Shown piece after piece: positions 53,746 to 64,000 of a DNA stretch of 64,000 nucleotides. Both the position numbers and the translations under genes were made by a program. The notes under the pieces were generated by a model. That model was given only the letters and a program-made list of their open reading frames with translations, was not told the DNA's origin and ran no database searches. How positions within the stretch are numbered: the first letter of the stretch is position 1; every line of letters begins with the position of its first letter. This stretch comes from Trissonchulus latispiculum (lineage: Eukaryota > Nematoda > Enoplea > Enoplida > Ironidae): the NCBI GenBank assembly GCA_030248195.1, contig JASAND010021212.1, forward strand, positions 26,078 through 90,077, written 5' to 3'.

Positions 53746-54689
53746 GTATGTTGTCATAGATGAGTTTGATTACAAACGTAATGATCTACTGGATTCGCAG
53801 AGTTGTAGTGAATTTCTGTAAAGCTGTAGTTTGAGAAAAGATTTCAGACAAGCACTCTGCTGAAAAACCGAACTAACAGGTAATTGAGTTTTTGTAATTA
53901 AAAAAGGTATTTTGACATGCATTTTGTAAAAAAATACTTTGTTCCGTTCTTATGAAAATCACTTAATCAATTACATGACAGCCAAACAGTTGTTTTTGGC
54001 TTATGTATCTGTTGCCCCCGAAGACAACAAGGAGTTTGAGCCTATTCGATTTGAAGTGGTTGTGTAACAAATAAAATTAAGTTCTAAGAGTTTAATAAAA
54101 ATAGTAGTTGTTAGCATCCAAACTGCACGTTAATGCTGTATGTTGATTACTGCGTTCTTTTTATTTGTTCTTGTTTAGGTCAGAACTTTGTTCGAAAATT
54201 TTGGCAGAACAATTCGAAACTACAGTAGAATAGTTTTCTGCTAAATAGGACCTTGTGCCGCATTGTCCGTGCAAATTTTGAAACATTTCAGTGAACGCAC
54301 TGCATTAAAATTTGGATACTCTGAATGCTAACGCCCATAAATACTTCTGTTAGGACATACGGTTTGTCACGTTAAATTACACAGCGAATGCATAGTTAGT
54401 GATTAGAGAGTTCGTTGTTTGTTGATTTGCAATCTGTGGAGACCAACTGCTAATTTTCGAGACACTACGTCTCGAAATATTTCTATTTTCGATACATTTC
54501 GGTCATTTCTCGAGAAATCTTCAAGACATATTGCATAAGTGCTATGAAATTTCCACAAAATACATTTATGTTTCCTGGAATATAGACCAATTTTCCAGAA
54601 TGTTTAACATGTTGCGACATAGTTTGGAGACAACTTTCAAGACAAAGTCAAATATTTTGAACATTTTTATTAAACTTCAGAATTTAAAG
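53746..54689. other. Non-coding stretch after exon B2
   Basis: AT-rich. A local palindrome GAGACACTACGTCTC-like near 54459. No further exon could be supported. Confidence 0.35.
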
Positions 54690-55345
54690 CCCGGTTCATA
54701 GTGCGTGTGCTTTGTGGTTTGTGCTCTGTGCTTGGTGCTTGCCAGTTCATACATTTTTGAAAAGGACAGTGCTTTTCTGATTTGTGCTTCGTGCTGTGTG
54801 CTTTTGTGCTTTCGATTGTTGAGCCTAGCACAACATTTTGAGTTGTGCTTTTGAGCTTGGCCAATTAAATTTCAGTATTTTTGACGTTACCCAATAGAAA
54901 AGAAAAGTCGGTAGATCAGAAGACACTGAATACGGTAAGACGAGGCGAAGTAAACGATGGAAAATAGGAAAACTCATTAAACTTAAAAATGCGTAGTCCA
55001 TCAGTACTTATTGATTTATTTATGGATACTAAGTTTCTAATATAAAGTTGTTTGTTTGCAAATTGCAAACGTTTCTGATGTTGCTTATACGTTTTTGAAA
55101 AATTGTTTATTTGACGAACATATTGTTTAAATTTTCTGCTCCGACAACTTTACTTTGTATCACTTGTGGCTGAATATTCACACTTTCACTTTTCTGTAAG
55201 TCTGGTGAACATATCGTGACTAGGGCGTTGATGTCTTCACGAAAAGTATGAACTCATCCTCATGTGCACAAAGCACAAAGGACAAAGCAAGCAAGGAATT
55301 TCTTAGCAAGTTAGGACACAAACCACAAACACAAAGATATGTCAA
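54690..55345. mobile_element. Probable MITE with TGTGCTTTG repeats at both ends
   Basis: Left part (54695-54860) has many GTGCTTTGTG-like units; right part (55262-55345) has the complement (CACAAAGCACAAAGGACAAAG), so the ends are inverted. Exact limits and target duplication are not clear. Confidence 0.5.
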
Positions 55346-56620
55346 GATTATTCAGATAATAATAATAATAACAATAAGGAAGAAAGGTTGGTTTATATCT
55401 GGTCCGTTTTAACAAGTACGTATATTTAACATTCCTCTATTTATCTCTTTCGACGGAGCCCAATTTACGTAATTAACTATAATCAGACTTGTGCGCTCTC
55501 AACAAACAGAGCAGTTTATGACCATTTCGTTCTTTTCTTTATAGCATTTATTAATGCAATCATGCAATCTGTTGAAAATCAACTGGTTTGCGTATATGGT
55601 GAACTAAGGCACTCAGGCTAACAAAGGCAGATTTCAGGAACGTGCTGCTAAAGCCACCCCGTGGCCGCAGGAGCCGGGTGCTCATCTAAAATCTGTTCTA
55701 TGAATTAGATGATGTTGGGCACGTTATTTCAGAAGCAAACTTAACCTCCCCCATCACCAGAGTAAATTTCTGGGGGTGCTCAGATGGCCAGTACTTTTGC
55801 ACAGCCAAAAAGTGGGTATTTATTTGTTAAACACTTTGCACGGCAGGTACTTAAGTTTGGTTAGATTGATGCTGACTCACCAGAAACAGCAGTTCCAAGC
55901 AGTGGCACATACACCAACTTTCATTCTAGACCCTGTCTCAGTTTCCCATGGGGAAATTTTCGGGTAACTAAGGCAGGCACTGCTCAAGTTCCCCGATGCA
56001 TAATTTCGCTACGTTTTATCAGTAAAATCGATAGGAGACACGCGGAATGTGCTTTTAATTATGCACGCACTCTAAAAGTGGAGGTTTGTTCCGTATCAGC
56101 TGCATTTCTGGTCTATGCGACGATATGGTTAGTATGGATCGGTGTGCTGCACTGTACTGAGCTCTAAGAGGTGTGATGTCCTGATTTTTCTATGTTCCAG
56201 AGCGGTCTTGCAAAGAAGGAGTTCAGAGAAGGTTTTAGACAGACCTGTACCGAGGCACCAGTACAGGTTTCAGGGTCCAAAAATCAGGGGTTGACAGTTT
56301 TGGTCGACAAGGCATCATTAAGTTTTCTGAACAGTTCAAATTTTTCAATAATTTCAGAAAACTGCATGCTAATTAATATTACTGTTTGTGTATGAAATTA
56401 TCGAAAAAGCCAACGATTTGTAACAAATATATATGTAAGATATCTTAACGTTGCAGGAATTCTTACACTTCTGGTCTGGTGTTGTACTGGTGTTAACTGT
56501 GCATTTTGTTGTTTTTAAAACTTTTGAAATTGCCTTATTACCTAGGAAGGGTGATAACAAGCAAAATAATTGCAGATTCAGCATATTTGCATGCCCTTGC
56601 CACCACATGCACAGTGTAAC
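55346..56620. other. Non-coding stretch
   Basis: An (AAT)n tract at 55357-55372. Short frames only; no recognised gene or repeat limits. Confidence 0.4.
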
Positions 56621-59393
56621 TAAAGTCTGACCAAGAAATGTAGAAAGCGAAATTGTTTTCTTTATATCTCAAAATCGCTTCAAGATAGCTACCACAAAGT
56701 ATATATTTTCTGAACCGAACTGATCAGATCTTTCTTTTTCAATTACAAAAAATTTTTTCAAATTTCCCGTGCGATTTCAATGGGCGCCGCTCTTATAGGT
56801 ACAGAAGGATTGGTACATTTCTACTGCCGCGAATTTTTCAGGAAAATTTTCCCCTTGTATGAAAGTTCTACACACCAATTTCAACTTTTTTGGCTGAAAA
56901 TTGCTTGAGTTATTCCATTTTTTAGATTATCAAAATCCTTTGATCTTTGCCGCTTTTTCGAATTTGACAGGTTATTACTCTCGACTCGCTCAACGGAAAA
57001 ATTTTTCGATTACATCTTTAGGACCGCCTAGGCGTCCGTTTTTACCTGATATATATGAGATTTCAAAATTTGAAAGTCGATTTTTTCGAAAAATACCACT
57101 TTTTTACCCAAAATTTCGACATTGCGAGTTTAGCAAAAGTGAGTAAAAATAACATAATGATAAAGTTCAATCTAAGCTGAATCTTTGGCTTTCTTTGATG
57201 TGGCCGCCTTGATTTGCCTAAACCAGTTTAAACTAAGGTCTGACCAAAAAATCTTGAAACCGAACTAGGGAGCGCCTGTCCTGAGTTAACCTTTGAACTT
57301 AGTCTATATAAATATATATTTTTAGAAACCTCAGGAGGACGAGAATCCAGTTAAAACTATTATATCCGGTGTATGTCCGGTAACCGGATACAAATCGATA
57401 AAGACGTTTCAGATTCGGAAAAAGAATGCTGATTAATTCATGTTCTAGTATATTGGTCCTTGGCCCAAGACATTTCCGTAAATCCGGTCACATCCGGTCC
57501 ATGTCCGGTAACCGGATGTCTATGTCACAAAAACTGTACAGCAGGATGGATAGGTCGTACAGTTTCGCTGATCGCGTTTTTGGATTCCTCAGGTCGAACT
57601 TAATCTGAATAGGAAATTTTGTCCGATTTGGACAAAAACTGCGTGATCTATGGCCATATGCGGTTCTAAAAAAAACCGGAAAATCGGCTTTTCCGGTCTG
57701 GTGCTCGGAATCGCGAATAAAAATGTTCGAGTTGGGCACAATGAATATTTGCGAGGCTACTTTCATTTTACCAGTGTCAAAGTAATCGAATATCCCTTTC
57801 GGTGTCCGGTTTTGAGCTTTGACATTTGAAATTTCAGGAGTTGTTATCTCGGTATCCGGTTGGTCCGGAAGTCAAATTATTTCATTAAAATGATATTTTG
57901 TCTATCCTTAATAAGCATCAACCTCAAATTACTTCATATCTGCTGTAATTTTTGAATGATGGCGTTTTAAAAATGGTTCCAAAATAAGTTATATCGGGTG
58001 CAACAAAGCTAAGCGTATGGGATGAAATCTCATATCCGGTTTAACAATTAGACAAAACAAGCAAAATCAGCAGGTGTATAAAACGCCATCATTCAAAAAT
58101 TGCAGCAGATATGAAGTAATTTGATGCTTATTAGGGATACACAAAATATCATTTTAATGAAATAATTTGACTTCCGGACCAACCGGATACTGAGATAACA
58201 ACCCCTGAAATTTCAAACTTCAAAGCTCAGAACCAGAAATCTACCGGATATTCGATTACTTTGACACCGGTAAAATGAAAATAGCCTCCCAAATATTCAT
58301 TGTGCCCAACTCGAACATTTTTTATCCGCGATTCCGAGCATCAGACCGGAAAAGCCGATTTTTTAGAACCGGATACGGCCATTGATCACGCAGTTTTGGA
58401 CAAATCGGACAAAATTTCCTAAAAGACTGATTTCCAAAAATCCAAAAACTCGATCAGCGAAACTGTACGACCTATCCATCCTGCTGTACAGTTTTTGTGG
58501 CTTAGACATCCGGTTACCGGACATGGACCGGATGTGACCAGATTTTCGGAAATGCCTTGGGCCAAGGACCAATATACTAGAACATGAATTAATCAGCATT
58601 CTTTTTCCGAATCTGAAACGTCTTTATCGATTTGTATCCGGTTACCGGACATACACCGGATATAATAGTTTTAACTGGATTCTCGTCCTCCTGAGGTTTC
58701 TAAAAATATATATTTATATAGACTAAGCTCAAAGGTTAACTCAGGACAGGCGCTCCCTAGTTCGGTTTCAAGATTTTTTGGTCAGACCTTAGTTTATACT
58801 GGTTTAGGCAAATCAAGGCGGCCACATCAAAGAAAGCCAAAGATTCAGCTTAGATTGAACTTTATCATTATGTTATTTTTACTCACTTTTGCTTGACTCG
58901 CTACGTCGAAATTTTCGGTGGTATTTTTCTAAATAAAAAATCTACTTTCAAACTTTGAACTCTAACATATATCAGATGAAAGCGGACGCCTAGGCGGTCC
59001 TGAAAATGTAATCGAAAAATTTTACCGTTGAGCGAGTCGCGAGTAATAACCAGTCAAATTCGAAAAAGCCGCAAAGATCAGAGGATTTTGATAATCTAAA
59101 AATGGATTAACTCACGCAATTTTAAGCAAAAAAAGTTGGAATTTGGTGTGTAGAACTTTTATACAAGAAGAAAATATTCCTGAAAAAATCGCGGCAGTAC
59201 AATGTAGCAATCCTTCTGTACCTATAAGAGCGGCGCCCTTTAAAATCGCACGGGAAACTTCAAAAATTCTTCACGAAAAGAAAGATCTCATTAGTTCGGT
59301 TCAGAAAATATATACTTTGTGGTAGCTATCTTGAAGCGTTTTTGAGATATAAAGAAAACAATTTCGCTTTCTGCACTTTTTGGTCAGAGTTTA
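56621..59393. repeat. Large foldback, arms about 1.3 kb
   Basis: Left arm 56621 to about 57970, right arm about 58078 to 59393, spacer about 107 bases. The outer ends TAAAGTCTGACCA and TAAACTCTGACCA (inverted) match, as do the inner ends TTTTTGAATGATGGCGTTTTA and complement. Similarity is high along the whole length. A second pair of similar ends (ACTAAGGTCTGACCAAAAAA at about 57229 and inverse at 58795) divides it into a core and two outer parts. The core is rich in TCCGGT/ACCGGA. Mirror-image frames in the two arms show no recognisable protein. Confidence 0.85.
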
Positions 59394-60979
59394 GGCAACC
59401 CAACCTTTTTTCAAAAAGACCGAGGGTGCCACCTCTACGTCTGGCACATTTGAAATGGATTCTCCGGGACATGATATATCTTTTAGGCCCAAGATTTCCA
59501 AGACTGGTCCAGGAATGAATGTTTTGTGATCTGGTGAATTTTAAAATCTGCCTTAATTACCCTGTTTCACCGTATGTTTCAAGTCTAACAATATTAGTAT
59601 GCTACCATGAAATTAATGCAGGCAGTGCAACACAAATCTCGGTGTAAGTGTGAGTTAGGAAAATTGGAATCACAGGTTTTATGTTCACGACGAAACGAAC
59701 GCTAACTATTTTCACAATTGAATGCATTTGCTGAAAGAAATAAATTTGGGTATTTCAAAAGGTATTCTGCAGAAAAAGCAATGTTTGCAAAAGATTCAGA
59801 CTGAGGGATACTGTTCTGGTTCTGTTCCTTTACGTGCTAGCCAGCTAGCTGCTAGCATAGTGCTGAACGCAGAGCAATGTAGCACTACCAACCCAGCATA
59901 CCCTTTTGCGGAGGTGTCAATATTCTGACGTTATATTTTCAAACATAGGTTTGCATGATATAGCTGAGTATATGTTGACTGATTAGGCGAAGAGACGGTG
60001 GACGGTGGACTAAATTTTTTCGCTGAATTTCTATCACCACTACGTTCATCATATTTGTGCTCTGTCTGCCAGAATTTGATAGGTGAAAACGCAGCTAGAT
60101 TTTGGCAATAATCTGTAGTAGAACTCACGCTTTAATGCGTCTGAAGGTGGTCACCAAATACAGTACTATTCCTCACAGTAAGCAGTTGGTGAAACGTATC
60201 CCATCTTTATTAATATTTATGCATACCAGGCAATTTGCAAGAACATTTCTTTTACTTGCTAAACAATGGGTTCTCTAGTTTTTTCCTCTGAAACAGGAGA
60301 ATGCTGTGAAAGGAAATAACAATTGTACTATTTGTACTGGGAATGATACAGTTATTATGAAGGTTTCCATAACAGAGAGTATGTAGGCGAGATGACAGAA
60401 CTAGGTTGCTTTATAACATATTTATGCAACTATCTTCATTTTAAAATAACAAGTTGGAGCAGGCTATGCTCCTGCTTTAACGTATACGTAACCAGGGTCC
60501 TGGTGGTCAGGTTACTAGCTCTGTGTACTGACTACTTAACACAAGGGGGGCTTAATTAAACTAAATTTCGATCCGATATCTGGGAAGTTATTTGGTTTTT
60601 CTCTGATAGCAAAGCTTTGTGAAATATCTTATATTTTGCATCTGCTGAACACTTAAATCGTAATATGCTCAAATGGTATACAATATACAACATAACGACA
60701 AAAGTTCCTACAAGTCGGTGCAAAAACAGAACTTTACACTCCACAAAACATTATTTGTTGAAAGTAATTCAAAATCCTTAAAATTTTCATGTTCACCAAT
60801 ATCAGAGAAATGCACTGAGTAAACAGAGTAAAGTACCAGCAACAATGTTGAATGCAGATATATTGCAAGAAAGCAATGTCTGGAGGTGCCGCCAGCCGGT
60901 ATAAAGTCACTGATCACGATTGTACGCAAAGAATCGCAGGAAAATTTTCAATTCTGTGGTTTTCACATATTGGAAACTG
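59394..60979. other. Non-coding stretch
   Basis: No gene, RNA or repeat limits recognised in about 1.6 kb of AT-rich sequence. Confidence 0.4.
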
Positions 60980-61260
60980 AACTTTAGGGCGTGAATTTGT
61001 CAGATTAGTTTTCGGTGGTTTTGGTTTCCTGTGAAATTGCACTTTTGGGTGTGAATGTGTCAGACCAGTTTTCGGTGGTTTTCGGTTTTAAAAGTTGTAG
61101 TTTTGGGTGTGAATGTGTCAGACTAGTTTTCGGTGGTTTTCGGTTCCTATTCTCAACACTGTTTTGTCCCTGGGAAAGTGCAGTATGAGCTGTGAATGTA
61201 CTCCAATAGCTCTCACTACATTTCTGTTTCCAGAGAAAGTGCACTTGGAGGTCTGAATGT
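60980..61260. repeat. Minisatellite of about 58-60-base units
   Basis: Three clear units share TTTTGGGTGTGAATGTGTCA, AGTTTTCGGTGGTTTT and a link with TGTGAAATTGCAC or similar; further diverged units reach 61260. Frames across it are repeat artefacts. Confidence 0.75.
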
Positions 61261-62077
61261 GCCCTTTCGAATCTCACCGCTTTAGATTTCCAGAAGAGCG
61301 TAGTCTTCAGTGGTACCGAAGCCGTGATTTCGATCGAGATCAGCATCTTTGGACAGACGCACTAGTTCAAGGCTGCCAAAACCCCAATCAACAATGTATA
61401 AAATCAAATGCCGGTAGAAGATTTGGGGAGGTTTTCATTGGAAAATTCCTCTGTTTGTAGGATTCTTATGGTGCAAACCCTTCAATCACAAACATAGTTT
61501 GGAACTACCCATCATCAGCAACATCCTCCCTGGAAAACAAGCTTATTTCTTGTTTTAATCAGTTAAAATTATCGATAATATTATTGATCAGGCTGTCAGT
61601 TGTCAGTGGACAAATACGTTAAATTTCCTTCAAAATTGTCGGTCGTATCACAAATGCGTGAACGACCATGACTAAAGTCCTTCTATGGCATTTATTCATC
61701 AGTTCTTATCATTGCCACGTATAATAGAAACTAATAAAATTTCGTTTTCAGTAAACGTACAAAAATCTTGAGCCTTGCAGTATCTAGGCGGATACTGGAT
61801 TCTTTTGCTAAAAACTACGTTATGAGTGAACCAAAATAGATATCACAAATATTTGCTGTTATAATAAGAATGTCTAAATTTATTTTAATGGTGTTTGAAG
61901 ACAGTAAATATAATATTTTCTAAACTTATCTGATCTTTGGTCAGACATTTAGCTATCATTACTACTATTTTCGGTTTTTCTGTTAATAAAAACAGGGGCG
62001 GATGACAGGGTCTCGTCCGCAATCAGCAACTCTGGTGGTTACGTGAATTGGTATGGGGAAACTTAGACCCTGCAATA
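61261..62077. other. Upstream region of CTLD2
   Basis: No genes seen; it should hold the CTLD2 promoter, but no motif can be named with confidence. Confidence 0.35.
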
Positions 62078-62132
62078 ATGAAGACTGTAATAGTACTTGT
62101 GATATTTTGGATTGGCAGCATTTGTTCACTCA
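62078..62132 (+). CDS. CTLD2 exon 1: signal peptide
   Basis: 18 codons plus one base from ATG at 62078 to donor A/gtaagt at 62133. Short hydrophobic core typical of a secretory signal. Confidence 0.7.
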
Positions 62133-63956
62133 GTAAGTGTAAACCAGGAATTAAAATAATGTAATTAAACTTGGTCATTCTTGTCACTGGTTCCAATATT
62201 TTGGAAATACTTTCCCTCCCATTTGTTCACTCAGTAAGTGTAAACCAGGAATTAAAATAATGTAATTAAACTTGGTCATTCTTGTCACTGGTTCCAATAT
62301 TTTGGAAATACTTTCCCTCCCTAATCTGTACTAAATTTAAAGGCATTAGTTCTCGAATATCTAAAAACTTAGTCATAGGCACAATTCCTTTTAGCATGCC
62401 CAGACGGATGGACGGCCATAAGTGATTTCTGCCTTAAACATATAAATAACGGAACTATGTCAATGCCTGATGCCAGAACAAGCTGCCAGCAAGAAAATTC
62501 TGACCTAGTTATTTGGAGGAATGCAGCCGAATATGATCTTATCAAACAGTTCATGTAAGTTGCTTAGTTGCTAGCAAAATTACTCAGTGCGCCATCTAAC
62601 ATTCACAGAACCGATTTCTATGTAATTTAGAAAAGGAATCTGTAAAATCTAGTCCTTCCCCATACGTTGTTGTTGTTGTTATTACCGGGCTACTCAGCCA
62701 AGAGGCTATATGAGGGCGCTAACCTTTGTCTCTCCCCATCAGTCATAGTTAGTATGACTCTCGCTTCGTCGCCTGAATGCTGTCCCACAATGGGAAGCTG
62801 GAGCAGACACCTTCTTGGCCTTTCGGCTCCGGTAGTAAGACATCCATTAACTGCTCATACGCAAGGTAGAGGAGCACAGCATCTTTCGACACTCCAAGCC
62901 CCAAGCGCAGATGGAGTGGGATCAGAGACAAACTCGGAAAGTTGTGTGGTCCATTTTGAGTACATGACTCGTTTGCACCCAGCACTCCCTCGCAGGAGGT
63001 AGGCGGACCATACGTTCCCCATACGTTCAGCACAGTCAATGTCTGTTCAACGATTGCTATCACGTTTTTGTGGTGATTTGAACTGATGCTGTATTGACAT
63101 ACTGTGATACGTATTCAATTGTTCCAAATTTAGAATGTATCTGTTTAAAAATCTGAGTAATTATCGTGATCTGTCACGCTGGTTAGTATCGAGTTAGTAA
63201 AATACCACACTTTTTAAAAGTTTTTCTTCACTGTTTTTGCTGTAATCATTACAATTATAGCTTAGCAGTTCTCTGAATATTGCTTTCCAAAACAAAGATT
63301 TCCTGCCTTTAGAATTTATAATCCTTAATTAAAATAAGCCAAGTGGCAACATTAATTTATTACAGACACCATATCTTTGTCAAAATCATGGAACATACCG
63401 TATCCATCTTTCCTACAATTTTTGAGCTTGTGTTGAACAAATATTTCTGGAAGCTTCTGTAACCGCGCAATCTCTGATTCGTATTGTTAGCCAATATGAA
63501 TCAGCAATTGCCAACTATGTATATCCGTAGTGTTAAAGCATTGAGCGTTTCACTAATGGAAGGCTTAATAACAGCTTAAAAGCTTAGACTTTCAAACCTA
63601 CAAACGCTTGACTGTTAAATCCTTTTGTGTTATGTGCTGATGCCCGAACTTTAAAATTCTTAAGCAATTACCATAAACTTCGATTACAGTAATAGTACTG
63701 GAAGATTATAAAAACAGTAAAACAAATTAGTAACTTAAAAATTTCGTGATTGCTAAATCTACAAATGAATGGTTGTTAACTACGTCTGTGTATATTACGA
63801 TAACTACGGAATGTGTTTATGCTTAAGTACATTTAGTTGCCTAAGCACTTCATTCGGTTGTAAATATTACATTACACCGAAAGTTCATTATTTTTAGTAA
63901 TGGCTTTGATGTCGATGCACGTTTGTGGGTTGGAATTACAGACGAAATGACGGACG
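62078..63956 (+). CDS. CTLD2: second C-type lectin gene, first three exons (runs off the window)
   Basis: Exon 1 (62078-62132) encodes a signal peptide (MKTVIVLVIFWIGSICSL) and ends A/gtaagt. Exon 2 (62395-62554, 160 bases) encodes CPDGWTAISDFCLKHI, PDARTSCQQEN and DLVIWRNAAEYDLIKQF. Exon 3 (63898-63956) encodes FDVDARLWVGITDEMTDG and ends G/gtaagt. Phases are the same as in CTLD1 exons 1-3 and exon 2 is about 55% identical, so the two are tandem paralogues. The remaining lectin exons should lie downstream of the window. Intron 1 starts inside a perfect 101-base tandem duplication and intron 2 holds a SINE. Confidence 0.85.
62120..62321. repeat. Perfect 101-base tandem duplication with duplicated splice donor
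   Basis: 62120-62220 and 62221-62321 are identical. Each copy has the exon 1 end TTGTTCACTCA followed by gtaagt, so a second donor exists 101 bases downstream. Confidence 0.95.
62395..62554 (+). CDS. CTLD2 exon 2: N-terminal half of the lectin domain
   Basis: Acceptor TTCCTTTTAG, donor AT/gtaagt; same length and phases as CTLD1 exon 2. Confidence 0.85.
62669..63014 (-). mobile_element. SINE-like insertion with 13-base target duplication
   Basis: TTCCCCATACGTT occurs at 62656-62668 and 63015-63027, directly flanking the insertion. On the minus strand it ends in an (AAC)n tail, giving it a 3' end and a minus orientation. It is GC-richer than its surroundings. Frames on either strand across it (62667-63002, 62749-63063) are not genes. 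Confidence 0.8.
63028..63897. other. CTLD2 intron 2, remainder
   Basis: AT-rich intron, nothing recognised before the exon 3 acceptor. Confidence 0.4.
63898..63956 (+). CDS. CTLD2 exon 3: lectin core strand
   Basis: Acceptor TATTTTTAG, donor G/gtaagt, 59 bases; reads ARLWVGITDEMTDG, one residue shorter than CTLD1 exon 3. Confidence 0.8.
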
Positions 63957-64000
63957 GTAAGTGCCAATAAAGAACCTCACCCAAATCGTAAGCACCCAGA

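Noticed and set aside
57426..58599. Two similar 60-80 codon proteins on opposite strands
   Set aside because: They are the same sequence in the two arms of the foldback; no recognised domain.
62667..63063. Proteins of 104-111 residues on both strands
   Set aside because: Both lie on the SINE insertion.

Overview
This 64 kb window is nuclear DNA of an invertebrate animal. It is AT-rich, has GT-AG introns and short exons, and carries many kinds of mobile DNA: a decayed Polinton/Maverick, a DIRS-like element, a CR1/L2-type LINE, hAT-type elements, palindrome-rich MITEs, SINEs and large foldbacks. Mucin-like C-type lectin genes fit a marine invertebrate such as a tunicate, cnidarian or sponge. 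The species cannot be named from sequence alone.

Layout. 1-5.1 kb: the end of a decayed Polinton-like element, with an integrase with chromodomain, structural proteins, an adenain-type protease and accessory genes including a damaged RING protein. 5.2-5.6 kb: a G-rich minisatellite. 7.2-9.4 kb: a minus-strand DIRS-like gag/reverse transcriptase pseudogene. 9.8-11.9 kb: a non-autonomous hAT element. 12.6-15.4 kb: exons A1 and B1 of an unrecognised membrane-protein gene. 14.1-14.4 kb: a GC-rich inverted-repeat element made of GGCCGGCC octamers. 16.5-18.2 kb: repeats with long G and C runs. 18.5-21.5 kb: a broken LINE. 23.4-47.1 kb: a C-type lectin gene (CTLD1), reconstructed here as nine phase-compatible exons, with introns full of transposons. 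50.4-53.7 kb: exons X, Y, A2 and B2 of the membrane-protein family. 54.7-61.3 kb: repeats, including a 2.8 kb foldback. 62.1-64 kb: the first three exons of a second lectin gene (CTLD2), which runs off the window.

The main biological result is an old tandem segmental duplication. The block exon A - exon B - lectin gene occurs twice in the same order and orientation, about 38-40 kb apart, with exon lengths and splice phases kept (A 169/169, B 169/169, lectin exon 2 160/160 bases). The lectin model is a signal peptide, a C-type lectin domain without obvious calcium-binding motifs, a separate cysteine-rich domain, and a Ser/Thr-rich stalk with many N-glycosylation sequons. This suits a secreted or surface recognition molecule.

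The main structural result is two MITE-like elements (32.5-33.7 and 47.5-48.0 kb). Their long inverted repeats are arrays of short palindromes, both begin with GTCG, and the larger looks like a CRISPR array but is not one. No bacterial system, operon or confirmed tRNA gene is present.
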